A stretch of DNA of 64,000 nucleotides from Gnetum montanum (taxonomy: Eukaryota > Streptophyta > Gnetopsida > Gnetales > Gnetaceae): positions 631,631 through 695,630 of the forward strand of contig MNCI01037504.1 in the NCBI GenBank assembly GCA_015680685.1, read 5' to 3'. The translations under genes were made by a program, and so were the position numbers. Positions 48,201 to 60,806 of this stretch are shown here, piece by piece; the stretch's first letter is position 1, and every line of letters starts with the position of its first letter. Below the pieces are notes generated by a model that saw nothing but the letters and a program-made list of their open reading frames with translations, had not been told where the DNA came from and did no database searches.

Positions 48201-50250
48201 AACCACGTCAAAGCGAAGCCTAGGTATAGACCACAGTCTAATGTCCTTCACGTAATTTGCTCTTCATTTATCCTTGACTTAATGTTTGTCTAGTACAATA
48301 TTGCAGCTAAAGTGAAATTATCCTAGTTCCGAAACACAAAAACGGATTTGCTAAAGATAAAATGGTTCCATGGTAGTTAAACATGCTCCTTTTCATCTTA
48401 AAAACGTTGAATGCCTGTGTCTTAAAAATGAACCTTTATCGTCGGTGTCTTGTAAAAGGAATGAAGGTGAATGGCATTTGAAGCTGAGCTTAACCATCGC
48501 GGCTTGATACCCGCCTGGGAAGAGATAAAGCATGAAAGATTATTTATTGTGCAAGTAAGCTTTCATGTTTTAAAGTAAAGTATAAGAACGCAAGGCGGAG
48601 AATTACACATTCAACTTGGAAAGTCGATAACTTGGCAACTTAAGAACTTTCGTAAATTGGAAAGCGAAAGATGATGGCCCCTTGGACATACAGAAAGGAA
48701 GGCAAAAGCATAATCGGATACAAAAGGAGAGTGTGTGCGCGCTGCGGTGTGGTGTGGTGTGGTGTGGTCCTCGTCTACGTGACATTACTTCATGCGGCGC
48801 AGCAGCAGCAGCAGCAATTTGCAAAACAAATGGCTGTGCTGTGCTGTGCTGTGCTGTGGTATGCTACGCTGTCAAACAAACAATGTCAAAGCAGCAGCAG
48901 ACACAGGACCAATCACAATATGTTTAATTGCCCACTAACATAGGCCACACACGTGTGAGACCACCGGAATCTCGGCTCTGGAGTGAAGCAGCCAATCGCA
49001 TTCGCAGCAGTCATTCTATTCATTGGCCTCAACATGATTGCCCCCCAAAACAAAGAGGAGACAAGAAAAGAGTGGGCAGTCGATGAAATTCGTAATTTGT
49101 CCTGCTGCTGCTGCTGCTGCTGCTGGTAGCGTGGCTCAGGTGCAGCCAATTATCATAAAACAAAATTTGGCAAAGAAATAAATGAATCAGCCAAGCCAAG
49201 CCAATCCAATGGACACGCGTCTGGCGCCAGGAGCATCCCAGCGAGCGCGCTACCACACAAAAGTGGCGCTCTTCATGGTGTCAGTGTCAGACGCCGTCAC
49301 CACATTGACCGCTACACTAACATTATTGTTTGTTTGGATGCCCGTCCTCGTCGCTTTCCCCAAATATTCGTTCGTTCGTTCGTTCGTTTGTATGTCGTAG
49401 AAGGAAGCCAACTTTTAACAAAACCTTAACCATTTGATGAAGCAAAACTGCAGCTAACAGCAGCAGCAGCAGCTTCCGCATCAAAGCTAAAAGCTGGGCC
49501 AATGGCACTGGCGCCAGCCCAGCCCAGTCGGTGCTTATCCTTCTCGCACGTGCGTCTTGGCCGGTCATCATTGCGCCACGTCCTCTTTCATCCATCCGCA
49601 CGCGCCGCCACGGACGCAGATATTTTAACGCTGATGCTGAACGCGGTTGCGCCACGTTAGCCCATTGCCGGCTTGTGGGGTCGGACACGTCACTTGCTGA
49701 CTGGATTGTGGAGGCTTTTGTCTTCACTCATGACTAATGCTGCATTTGGATGAGGATCAGGATCTGGATCTGGATGGCCGAAAGGTACATGTTGCAATGA
49801 AACGGATCGAACCGGAAAAAGTTGAGAGCTTCTTTGGCATGATTTTAAGAATAATAATAATAGAGTGTGGTTGTTTACAGCAAAAATAAGCAGCTCATTG
49901 GGGTAACCGTGATTGATTGATTGATTGACCGACGATTGTTTCATCGTCCTCCTCGTCGTCGTTCCTCATCAACATGTGGGGGCTGCGTTGCCTCTTCGAC
50001 TTGAAGAGCTAAAACCGTCACAGTCGCCGTTTTTGCACTGCCACTGCAGTAAAATTGAGTTGCAATACAATGTGAAAGATGAGGTAGAATAAGCTTGCTT
50101 TAATCGGAATAGAAAGCCTTATAACATATTTACTACTGCTGCGATATCATTCGTGGCAGCCAGGCAGTTGAGGTAGAGACGGAGACTTAACTTAAGCGGC
50201 ACACTGCAGAGCTGGTAACTCTGGGGAGGCGCTGTGTTTGAGTCATTCAT
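48201..50250. other. Moderately GC-rich, microsatellite-rich intergenic DNA
   Basis: Contains (GTGGT)n at 48,744-48,768, (CAG)n at 48,800-48,816, (TGTGC)n at 48,835-48,858, (CTG)n at 49,101-49,125, (CGTT)n at 49,367-49,387, (CAG)n at 49,459-49,471 and (GATT)n at 49,911-49,926. Resembles the DNA upstream of the NAC gene in base composition. No gene supported. Confidence 0.55.
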
Positions 50251-50790
50251 TTATATGATATGGTATAACAAGAAAATTGGTGATACCTGTAAGTGGCAGC
50301 GGCGGCAGCTTGGTTCCGTGGACGAGGGAGGAGGAGAATAAATAGTAAGGTTTTGACATTTTGGCGTGGAAACAAAGTCTGAGGTTTCATAAATTACGGA
50401 GGGCACAGTTGTGGTTGTTGAACAACCATGGCGAAAAGTATGGCACTGCTCAGGAGGAGTCCAAGACTGAGGGCAAGGATGATGATGATGCTGCTGCTGA
50501 TGCTGGACTGAGTTGCTTTGTACCGTGTATGCATGTGCCGCAGATAAGAAAGACTCACTGTTGCTGAGCAGGTGCGGAATCTGCAGTGCACAGCTCAAAT
50601 CAACGAAAGTGTAAAAAACGATTGATTGTTTGTTTGGTTGGTGTAGAGTGTATATAATAATAATCGTAGGTGGCACGCGTGCTAGGTACACACTCTTGCC
50701 ATGAGGTGTGTATAACAGGCGTGTGGCGTTCCCTTGGCCGCACAAGCAAGGCATATTGACGCGCCATGGCTGCTTAAAAAAACCAGACAT
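50251..50790 (-). CDS. Open reading frame of 179 codons, unknown, doubtful
   Basis: The longest uninterrupted frame in the transposon-poor part outside the NAC gene. The translation begins MSGFFKQPWRVNMPCLCG and has a His/Gln-rich stretch arising from CAT/CAG-like repeats. No domain, signal peptide or splice context was recognised, and the composition is low complexity in the middle. It may be chance. Confidence 0.15.
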   Translation of the reverse strand: MSGFFKQPWRVNMPCLCGQGNATRLLYTPHGKSVYLARVPPTIIIIYTLHQPNKQSIVFYTFVDLSCALQIPHLLSNSESFLSAAHAYTVQSNSVQHQQQHHHHPCPQSWTPPEQCHTFRHGCSTTTTVPSVIYETSDFVSTPKCQNLTIYSPPPSSTEPSCRRCHLQVSPIFLLYHII

Positions 50791-52064
50791 GAAAACTTAG
50801 TTTTAGCTGCTTGCGTTCTTTTATGGCTTCCTTCATGTTTGACTGTCAATCTTGCCCCCAAATTTGCAGGAAAAGTTAGGGATTTTCTTTATTTACTTTA
50901 GTAAGAGTGAATGTCTTCCTACTAAAAATCCAAACTCTATTTTGTTGGAATAGATGTTTACAAGAAGTCTATTTTGTTGGAACAGCTGAAAAAAAACGTA
51001 AAGGAAAACATACATGGATTTACAAATTGGTTAGTGTCAAAGCAAGTGATGCATATTCGATGGGTAACATTAAATTAGTATTCTATTTTGTACTTAACAA
51101 TGGTTACATTATGTTACATTTAAGAATATAAATGTCAAATCTAAAGTTTCAAAAATAGTGACCATACAAAAAATCATGAAACTTCCGTCAATGAAAATCT
51201 TACTAAAAAAATTGTAAAAAGTTGAAAAATGAAAAATAAAAGATTTCATACTATTTTTCAAAACAAAATATAATGTCATAATGAAAAAATAAGATTTCAA
51301 AAACCTTTATGACTAACATATAGAATGTCATCATTGGTTATTTTCAACATTCATGTACAAAAAGTGATTTTTTGTATTAAATATTTTTCTTTGATAAATT
51401 CGACATTTCTATAATATAAAGCCTCTAAATACTAAAAGTTTGTAAAATTTTTTATTTTGGACTTCTTTATTTTCTCATTTTATCTATATAGAAGAAATGC
51501 AATTCATGAACAATAATTTAGGGGTTTGTTCTGTTAACTCATAATTCTTTTCCTCAACAACTTGAAATTGAAAAGGTATACAAATATCGTCAATACGTTT
51601 GACTAAAAATATTACAACAAAAAGTCATTTTTGTTTTAGCTTTCTACTACTATGTACCAAGAGAAGCTAATTTATACAAACAAAGAAAGAGAAGCTAATT
51701 TATACAAACAAAGAAGATATATCCTAAGAGGTTTATTTCTAATCCTTTAATATAAATATTGCTAGTTTTGCTAAAAAAGATATCTATATAGTGACTTTAA
51801 TGCTAAAATTCATTATAAACATATACATGTTAATCACTACGATGATTAAGATAAAATAAAATAACAAAAGTGCAAGGTGAAATTGATACTAAGAAGATAA
51901 AAAATTGAATCACCAAGCTAACCCTTTGGAAATAAGGACTAGATCTACTAAATCTAAATTGTAATAAATAATATCCAAAATCACATCACTTTACTTTCAT
52001 AAGATAACAAGATTGCTCTAATATTGATTTTCTTCTTTTTAATTAATAGAATGTTCTTTCTCTT
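50791..52064. repeat. AT-rich intergenic with a 28-bp tandem duplication
   Basis: GAGAAGCTAATTTATACAAA starts two adjacent 28-bp copies at 51,661-51,688 and 51,689-51,716, differing at the last base. Otherwise nothing recognised. Confidence 0.7.
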
Positions 52065-52230
52065 ATCATCACCACCTAGAGTCTCAACGCTCATCTCACA
52101 AAGCAACATACTATGAGGGTTAACAGATGAGCAAATGCCTAACCTCTTTGAGTAGCTACACCTAGGCCTCAACCCATGTCTTTTAACTTAAGAAACAAGC
52201 ACCTTTACAATCGCTTTAATTGAGAGAATA
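52065..52230 (-). mobile_element. SINE-like element, copy 1
   Basis: Aligns along its length with 58,695-58,855. On the minus strand the head reads 'aaggtgcttgtttcttaag' followed by 'aagacatgggttgag', resembling tRNA A and B boxes. No RT or terminal repeats. Flanking duplications were not resolved. Confidence 0.5.
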
Positions 52231-52959
52231 TAATGTTAACAACATCAAATGGTTAGAGTGGAAAAAAAGGAAAAAGAAATCATTTCATCATTCTTTGTAT
52301 TTCATATTATTAACAAACGCACAACATGTTAAGAATTTGAATAAGCTGACATTATTTTAAAATAATAAGAAAAATAAAGAAACACTTTCAAAATGGCATT
52401 TGTAAGATTTGGAATCTAAATGTATAGCTTACAAAAATTTTACTTACAATAGCACTCAATGTTTGCAAAGAGAAAAATACAAATGATAAATAATATTTTG
52501 ATAAAAAGTGTAAGCTAAAATTTTGTTAAAAAACTAGACATCAACTCAGACTATCAAGTCATACAAAATTTGGATTCAAGTTTTTTTTTTTAAAGACAAT
52601 TTGTCACACGGATAAATTAGTTTATGACAAATGATAAAGAATAACTTTAGATGTTTTTGGTATTTAATCCAAAGCAAAAGTAGAGTCAATTATATGCTCT
52701 CTTAAAAATATTAAAAATAACCAGCCATAAAACAAAAGAAAGATGACAAGATTTAATAGTTTTGTAGCAATGATAATACATTACTCATTTCTTTTGATGA
52801 CACAATGTAGGATCTGAAAAGATTGGTATTAGGTAAAGTTGCCAATATAAACTTGTATAAATAAATACTTGAATGGAAATGACCATAATATGAAATAGCA
52901 TCTATAAGAAGTAAATTTAATTATACATGTAGGGTTAGAAAAAGAATGATGCATCAATA
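52231..52959. other. AT-rich intergenic, nothing recognised
   Basis: No supported coding or repeat structure. Confidence 0.5.
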
Positions 52960-53370
52960 AGATAGTTATCTTTTTTAATTAAAAAAGGAATCAAAATCAT
53001 CATCATTCACTTTTATGAAGAACTAGATCCTTATCTATTTACAATCTATTTAGATCATTTTCAATGATGTTTTCCCATATCTTTTTTAGTTTTCATTTAA
53101 CTAGCTTTCTTAGAACAGTAAAGGATTAACTTTTTTTAATAGGCTTGTGCATGATCAAGCCATCTAAAATGTCATGCTATTTGCTTATCTAAAATAAAAG
53201 TCACTCGAGAACTTCTTCAAATATCTTTATTATCCAATTTATCTAAGTATTCATATTTCTACTACACTCAATTGTTGTTCATGCTTCTTTTGTATAGTCC
53301 AACATTTAGCACTATCTAAAATAGTAAGCATGATTAACATCTTGTAAAATTTGTTTTAGGAAAGGGAACC
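52960..53370 (-). mobile_element. RTE-type LINE fragment, second copy
   Basis: Colinear with 33,300-33,750 on the same strand (for example TTGTTGTTCATGC, then 'ttttgtatagtccaacattta', and 'tttatgaagaactagatcc' against 'tttatgaagagctggatct'). On the minus strand HFRWLDHAQ matches the RTE RWFGHVQ block. Heavily decayed. Confidence 0.65.
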
Positions 53371-54818
53371 AAAATTATCTACATTAATTGGTGGATTGAA
53401 AGCATCAACTTAAAAACTTAAATTAATAATTGCATATATCAACTAGAGATAAAGCTAAGAAAAATGAAAAAGTAATAACATTTTCCACCTTATTAAAACT
53501 TAATGTTATAGTGTTTGAAAATAAGTACCTCTTTATTAGTATAGCTATTTGTTTTCTTTACAACATTATTTGCCATGACCAAGAACATTCAAGTTTTATC
53601 ATGGTTCAACAACTAGTAAATGCTTGGCAAGAATAAGATTAATGTCCTATTGAACCCTTTGATAATGAAGGTTGAAGGAAACACTGAAAATTTTATTACA
53701 TTTGTGAACTAAAGTCTATTAAAATACGGTATATTCATCTAATATATTCAAAAAATTATATACCATAGAAATACTCCTTACAAACATTTTAGTGTAATAT
53801 TAAAGTGTTAGAAGTTAAAACACTTCATTTAGAAGAATCATAAACCTAAAAAGTTTAAATTTTTGGAGTAAAAAGGGTGCGTTAGCCGACTACATCGTAT
53901 AAAGATGCCGGAGGTTGGTGAATGATGAAACATCTTGTTAAGAAAAGAAAACTATGTGAAAGAGTACGGATAAGGATGGTTTCAAATAATTATTGGTAGA
54001 TGCACACGATTAGGTGGAGGAAGAATGAAACTTCACAAGAATCCTGGGTAAAGTGGTTATTAACGTCACGCAAAGCTCATCCACACCATTTGTTTCTTTC
54101 TTTCGTTTTTTTAGCTTACGAAAAGCTGATACTCTGCAAGTTGGTCAATCCGCTCAAAAAAATAATAATACTTGGTTACTAACTTGTGAAATCTGGAACG
54201 TGTTGCTTCTGCCTTTCTGGTATCCTCAACAGAGTAGAAGAATCATGGAACTGGAATTGCAGGATTTGGTCACGAATATACATATGAAACTTTGGCGATG
54301 CGTTGACAAGCATACAGAACCTCAGCCACACAGAAACGTTGGAGCCATGCTTGATAGATTTCGCAGATGTAAGTTAATTTGGAAGTGAGCCAAAAACCCA
54401 ATACATCATTCACATATCTGAACACTGTAAAGCCTACTCAGACACAACTGCAAATCCTCAGAGAAGGACTACAACCTACCATACCGAACTGTACAAAGTA
54501 AGCATTAGGGTTGTGTTGAGTGTCCAATTCAGATTTTTGATTTTTCTGAGAAAAGACAAACAATAACAGAAATGGTGTGTGCAATTGTCATAAAAGCATG
54601 AGGGTTGTGGTGAGTGTCCAATTCGTGTTCAGATTTGAAATTTTCAAAAATGATTGCTGAGAATACCAGCCAACATGAAGTGATGAAACATGAATTGGAT
54701 GGATGGCGGTGCCACCGTAGGGGTGGCGCCAGCATCTTGGGAATCAGCACGCAAACACGACGAAATCATGGCGTCATTAGGAATGGGAAGAAATAAATGA
54801 TTTGAATGTGAATAGCGA
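53371..54818. other. Intergenic, no gene recognised
   Basis: A 111-codon frame (54,053-54,388) has no recognisable domain. From about 54,000 the base composition is less AT-rich. Confidence 0.5.
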
Positions 54819-55260
54819 ATGCGGTGGTGGGTTCCTAATTTAATCCACGAATTGGGTTGCTTTCGCTATCAATTCAAATCGTGGTTGAGGTCAGGCAGCC
54901 TGCAAATGTTGGTACGTGTTGAATTTAAAAGAAAGAGCGAGCGAGCGTGCGTACGTACCTGGCTTGCTGCAGATGCCGTCGCTGCTGCCCGAAATTACGT
55001 CGTTTGGTTGGCAGTCGCCACTGTTTCAGTGTCATTCGCCTCCCCGTCATTCGTCATTGCGCAACCGCATTTTCATGCACTAACGTGGAAATATGTATTG
55101 ACATTTTTGCTGTGGGCGCACATTTTCAATGGGATTTGGTCGTCAGCCTCTCAGCACAAACTGCCCTGCTTCACACAAATTTCTTTCAGAGTTGCGTTTT
55201 ACAACGTAATCTTCCACTCCGTCGTCTGAAATATGTAAAAGGTTAATAAAAGCGTTGTAT
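54819..55260. other. CpG-rich island, partly similar to the minus strand of 35.7 kb
   Basis: The plus strand at 55,066-55,115 ('cattttcatgcactaacgtggaaa' region followed by 'ttgacattttt') resembles the reverse complement of about 35,735-35,790 in copy 3 of the 1.5 kb unit. The two also translate similarly (FSCTNVE..IDIF against FSCTNVESFFDIF). Open frames of 136 and 99 codons overlap here. Coding is possible but not established. Confidence 0.35.
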
Positions 55261-58200
55261 ACTTCTGAAGTTGTTGCTTTGTTGTAAAAAAATTGTTTTT
55301 TTCTTTTTTCTCAAATTCAACGAACCCCAAGGTTAAGAACACACAAGCTCTAGTTAGATGACCCAATATAAAAACTGTTCCTTACAAGCCTACTCCCCGA
55401 TATTAACCGGTATTAAAATTGTTATTATTTTTAATACGGTAAAATAACCAAAAAAATATTGACACAAGTTTTATTTTATAACATCATTTAAGGCAATATT
55501 TTAGATGGCTGTTGCATTCACGGTGAGTAGGAGACCCGGTTCAGTTTGACGAGAATTACGTCAGTGAGTAGGAAATGCAGAGATGCTGGGTCAGGTTGAG
55601 AGCATTCAGTTTAGCAGGCCCAGGGGTGGCTTAATATTGATGCTCATACTTTTCATTCGTATTAAAAGAGGTGGGCCTTAATTTAAAAACTTTAAGTTGC
55701 CTTTCACTATTCGCCCTACATAATTAGCAAGTACATAATTAGTAGATGAGGAGAGTTGAAATAGGTTGATATCTAAAAATCCCTTGTGAACAATGAATAT
55801 GCAACACAAATAGTATTGAGAATGAATACCATATTTTCCTACAATGTTTTACATTTAAAATGTTTTCAATTTTTTAGGACAAGTAGTATAAAAACTCATT
55901 GCTTATAATAAAAATCTATGCTTAACAAATAGTAGTTTGATTTACAATGTCAACAAGCAAAAGTAACAATCTGATAGTTTTGATAATAATAAGAATGAGG
56001 GTTGTTCAAATCTAAAGACTAAACAATAATAAGGACATTATGAAAAGTTGAATAACACTAATATTAAATATAAGAGGAAAAATAAGATATAAGAAATTTA
56101 GAAATTATTTTACAATAACATCTCTCCAAGTAATAATCTTCTATTTGAAATTACTAAAGTATTTTATGGAAATCGTTGTCAATTAAGAAACAAGTGAGGT
56201 AATTAGCCATACAAACTTCCTTGCGATATAGCTTATATTAGACATTAAAAATAGATTAATAAGTCACCCTCTTAAAAGTAGTAGATGTAGGCATTATTAA
56301 AATGAGGTGGTTCATGTGTTTTGTAGCATTGATATCAAAATTACGAGTTCATTTATAAAGTATAAGAATTACAAGTTGGTGAATAAAATCACTAACTTTA
56401 TAAAGTAAAAAGTTACATGTTAAATGTTTCCTATGTAAATACTGTTTTTATATGTTGAAAAAAGGATTGAAATATTGTACGATAAACAAGAATTTAAAAC
56501 AATATAGCATGATGCAAGATCAACAATATATTATGGAAAATCATCATTTGAAAAAATGAAATTAACATTACTATCATGTTTTTTTAGTTTAGAAAGGCAA
56601 GGTTTTAAAGTTTCTTTGACCACATTTTAATAAGCTGGACCTTTTATTCATGTTTCCATTGTTAGAATTTAAGGGTATTACTGGAAGTATATTAACCTTT
56701 AAGCATATATTTCATTTTGGTCTATCCTCAAAACAAAAAATAACTTGAGATTTTGCAAGGGATTTTTATTTGAACCTTAGTAACATACAAGTGTTTTTGA
56801 CATCATTGTATATTGTTAACCTTCATCAACTATACTTTAAATTCATTTCTAACATCATACTATCTCATCAAATTATACATCTCTACGTCAACATTTTTGA
56901 CCACAAATACATTGATTGAAAGTTGCCAATTACTAATAATCTTACTAATTACTAATTTTTATATATGATGCAACTCTATGCATTAAAGAAGAAAATGTAA
57001 TTTTTCTAAATGATGTAACCCTAAGTGTTCAAAACAATAATTTTGATATGTGACAAATGACTTTTAGTCAATAATAATGCATATATGTAGATATTTAGGA
57101 TTGGAGTGATTTCAAAAGTACAAATGAAACTAATATATATCACAAAAGAGTTGCAAATACCTTTAAAAAATTCATTTAGTAAAGAGCTGTTATAACAATA
57201 AAACTATTTGGTAAAGGAAGACACAAAAATATTTATTTCAATCGATTGCATAACCCACAATGTTATGTGCATGCACAATCTAGAATCTACATTTATAAAA
57301 GGTATTAGTAAATAAATTTAAAATCAAAAGTATAATATTTTAAATAATACTATTGTTAAAAAGAACATTGCCATCTAATTTAAAGGCAAGGTACCTTTTG
57401 TAACTTACTCTTAAAGCACTTAACAAGGTAACAACATCTTAATAAAGGTAATTATGAATAATCAACAAAAAAGATTAGTACTAGAATGGAAACATAGTTT
57501 ATATATGAAATATTTGAAATCTTAAATTTAATAACTATTAAAATTGTACAACTTAACAAAATGAAAAGTTGAAATTAAAATATTTTAATTTACTCGAATT
57601 AAATAATTTAATCGTGAAATTTTAATTGATAAAACATGCCTCTTTATCTTTTTAACAAATCAAAAATCAACAAAGAAAATGTAGAGGAATATAGGAGTGC
57701 ATCATCTACTCCCTTGAATTTGAAATTTCTAGCTCTTTTTGTTTTCTTGAAAAAAAAAATCATAACTTCTAACTTAGACAAGGTTAAACTTCCTCAGATC
57801 CCTATTTGAAAAGCTTTTGAGATCCTATATAATTTGGGGAAATAATATTTTATTTAAATTTATATTTTAGATAATTGAAATTTTTTTGTTAAAAATGATA
57901 ACACCTATTCAAGATACCAAATCTAAGCACTACATTAGCTCTCTCTATAAAAGTTTTGCCATTAAATATGAGTATTAACTTCAAGATATAAAAATGAATA
58001 ATTAAAGAAGATTGGTAAATGATTAGGATATCATGAATTTAGTACATGTCAAATTTCTACTAAAACTCAAGGTACATTCAATGTTGTGTATAGAGATTAT
58101 AATGATGTTTGACTTCTTGGAATATTGTAAAATATTTGGATCACCTTATCTAACTTTTGTAAATCATTATATCCAACAATATAAGTATCAATACATTTTA

Positions 58201-58694
58201 AATTTCAACAATTAATAACATACTCCATATTCTCAAAAAATTAAGAATAACTCCAAAATATACAGAAATAAAAATGATATAATATGATTGCTAATAGTTC
58301 ATTAATATACTCACCTACATCTAAAATTTTTTGTTGCACTATTAAATAAAAGATCAAATCTTTTAAACTTCATTGAAAACATCTTCTAAAAGCTCTTAAA
58401 ATTATTTATAATAAAGGATAAAATTAGTAAATAAAAGCTTTATACAAAATTATTTAGTGAAGCAACCTTTATTTTCTATCTTAAAGTTACTAAGACTCTT
58501 AAACTAAAGCAATTGTTTTTTTCAAAAAATACTTAACTAAAAACATATTAACTTCACCATACAATAAAAAGCATTTAAAAAATAAGAAAAAACCTAGATA
58601 TCGTACACTTAATACAATATCACTCATTATTATTAAAATTCAAATGTACATGTATTAATGATTACAACCTTAAAACTTCTTTTATATTATAAAG
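55261..58694. other. AT-rich intergenic, nothing recognised
   Basis: Long AT-rich stretch with stops in every frame. No repeat or gene could be supported. Confidence 0.5.
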
Positions 58695-58855
58695 GATCAT
58701 CACCCAAGGGCTCAATGCTCATCCCATCAAGCCAAGGACCTAGGAAGATCAGTTAAACAAAAACCAAACCTTTTCAAATGATTATGCCAAAACTTGAACC
58801 CAAGTCTTGTGACTTGAGAAACAAACACCTTATCATCACTCCAAGAGATAATCCC
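58695..58855 (-). mobile_element. SINE-like element, copy 2
   Basis: Aligns with 52,065-52,230. Read on the minus strand, 'gatgataaggtgtttgtttc' (A-box-like) is followed about 30 bases on by GACTTGGGTTCAAGTT (B-box-like, 58,806-58,791), then a ~100-base body shared with copy 1. Partial echoes of the body end ('gagcctcaat') occur at 59,480 and 59,806. Confidence 0.55.
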
Positions 58856-60452
58856 TATAAAGCTTTAGAAAGGTTAAGGTTAAGAAAACTTTACTCCAAA
58901 AGTCAATAATGTATTGATCATTGTTTCCAAGTCATACATCACACGTACCATTATGTAGAGAGGCAAAATCTCTAAGGTAAGAGGATAAATTTTATTATCA
59001 ATGAATAAAATCTTATCATCTTAAGAATTGAAGATAGGAAAAATTATTATAAGATTACATATGAAACTACATTTACTTAGATATATGAAATTTTTTATTC
59101 ATATATGACATGCTAGAGAAGGAAAACATGCAAGAGAACATAACTTAGAAAGTATGAGGAGAAATTTTATTATTGATTAATATTGTAAGAATTTAATTTT
59201 ATAATCTTTAGAATTGAAGAGTGAATTTATAATAAGAAGAATACACATGAAACCTTTTTTAACATTCTTATGTTAAGTTGGTTTTATGGAGGTTTTTATT
59301 CATATATGACATGAGGACTTAGAAAGTAAGAGAAGAGATCTCTAAGAGGAGAATTTTTATTAATGATCTTAACAAAATTGAAAATGAGAAAATTTACACT
59401 AAGAAGATTACATATGCAACCCTTTTTATTGTAAATATAAAACATGAATACCATATTATCTTAGAATTGGTGGGGCATTGAGCCTCAATAATGATACTTT
59501 GCACCGAAAAATGTATATAACCAAATAACATATTAGAAGAATTATAGAGCAATATTACAATGCCCTATGTGTAACTAGACTACATTTTCTTGTTTACAAA
59601 TTCTTATTATTAAATAAACTAATCAACCACTACAAACACTTTTCATTGGCACAAATAAAACATGAAGAATATATGAATTATCTAATATATCAACCCTAAC
59701 CTATAAGTGTATAGGTTCAAACTATTTTCTTATTATTAGATACATTTAATATATTTTAAAAATATTAATTGAACTGAAATTAAAATTTATACTTTTCATC
59801 ACAGAGCCTCAATGGTTATCAAGCCAAAGCTTAACTTCTTTAAGCATCTTAAAGTCACTACTTTAAATAATAATCCATATAAAAGCACTAAAACAATACT
59901 AAAAAGAAAAAAAACATAATTAAGTATAGCCATGTCCTCCCAAGTCAAGCTATACCATCAATAGGATATTCCAGGTTTAAAGCCCCACTTTATATTAGTT
60001 TTTCAGAATACCTTCCCCTCCCTACAACTTGCATTTTTTGAGTTCGTGTTGAAAGAGTCACAAATTTGTTATTGAAATTTCCCCTCATCTACATCATTGT
60101 CATCGCCATTCCTTTGTCATATAAATACAGTATCGAACCTCTGAATTCCCTCTTTCCTCAACTCATTTGTCAAACACTTTTTCACCGTAGTGTTCACCAA
60201 AGTCTCCGCCTCTCTATCTGTTACCAGTTTTGACAAATTGGAAAAAGAAAACAAAAACAAAGGTTTCAATTTAAGGTAATTATGTTATACATAGCCTTCA
60301 GTTTAAGATCATTCGTCTTTCTATCTTTTAAAAAGTAGCCAATTCATTCTCTGATTGGAAAGTTTAAATTCAAAGCAAAGAAAGGCCACCATTCCTAGTT
60401 ATTTCGATAAATCCATATGGCTAAGCTGATACAACTTGATTTATAAAATCAT
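58856..60452. other. AT-rich intergenic, one promoter-like spot
   Basis: Mostly AT-rich. A TATA-like CATATAAATACAG at about 60,117-60,129 on the plus strand is followed ~30 bases on by a pyrimidine-rich start-like stretch (60,147-60,165), but no open frame follows. Confidence 0.4.
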
Positions 60453-60584
60453 CTACACTTGAATAATGACAGATATAACTGCTATCCGTCGTAGCTGTTG
60501 AATATCTGTTGCAAGATCTTGAGAAAGCATGTCTGTGCCTTGTACCTTTCTAACAAGGCGCAGGGTTGCCACAAGTCCTAAATT
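60453..60584 (-). CDS. Exon-like open segment downstream of the apyrase stop
   Basis: On the minus strand, after an acceptor-like TTTACTTCAG, a 43-codon frame starts NLGLVATLRLVRKVQGTDML, continues through SQDLATDIQQLRRIAV and ends with TAG at 60,455-60,453. It has a balanced, amphipathic, protein-like composition in AT-rich DNA. It would be a terminal exon in phase 0. It lies ~220 bases beyond the apyrase stop on the same strand. No family was recognised, and chance cannot be excluded. Confidence 0.35.
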   Translation of the reverse strand, partial: NLGLVATLRLVRKVQGTDMLSQDLATDIQQLRRIAVISVIIQV

Positions 60585-60806
60585 CTGAAGTAAAGTATAA
60601 AGCTTATTTACCTTTCTCTATCTGCTGATTCTAAATCATCTAGATATAATAGATATACAAAGGAAAATCTTGCAAAAATGACAACAGAATAAGTATCATA
60701 TCATTTGGCGAAATGATCACCTATATACATTCAATAAAATGGGACATAATAAACAAAACAGTACCCGATTTGATCACAGAAGTGGCAAAATTATCCACTG
60801 TTAAAT

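Noticed and set aside
54053-54388. 111-codon plus-strand frame
   Set aside because: No domain, no splice context and no relative elsewhere in the window.
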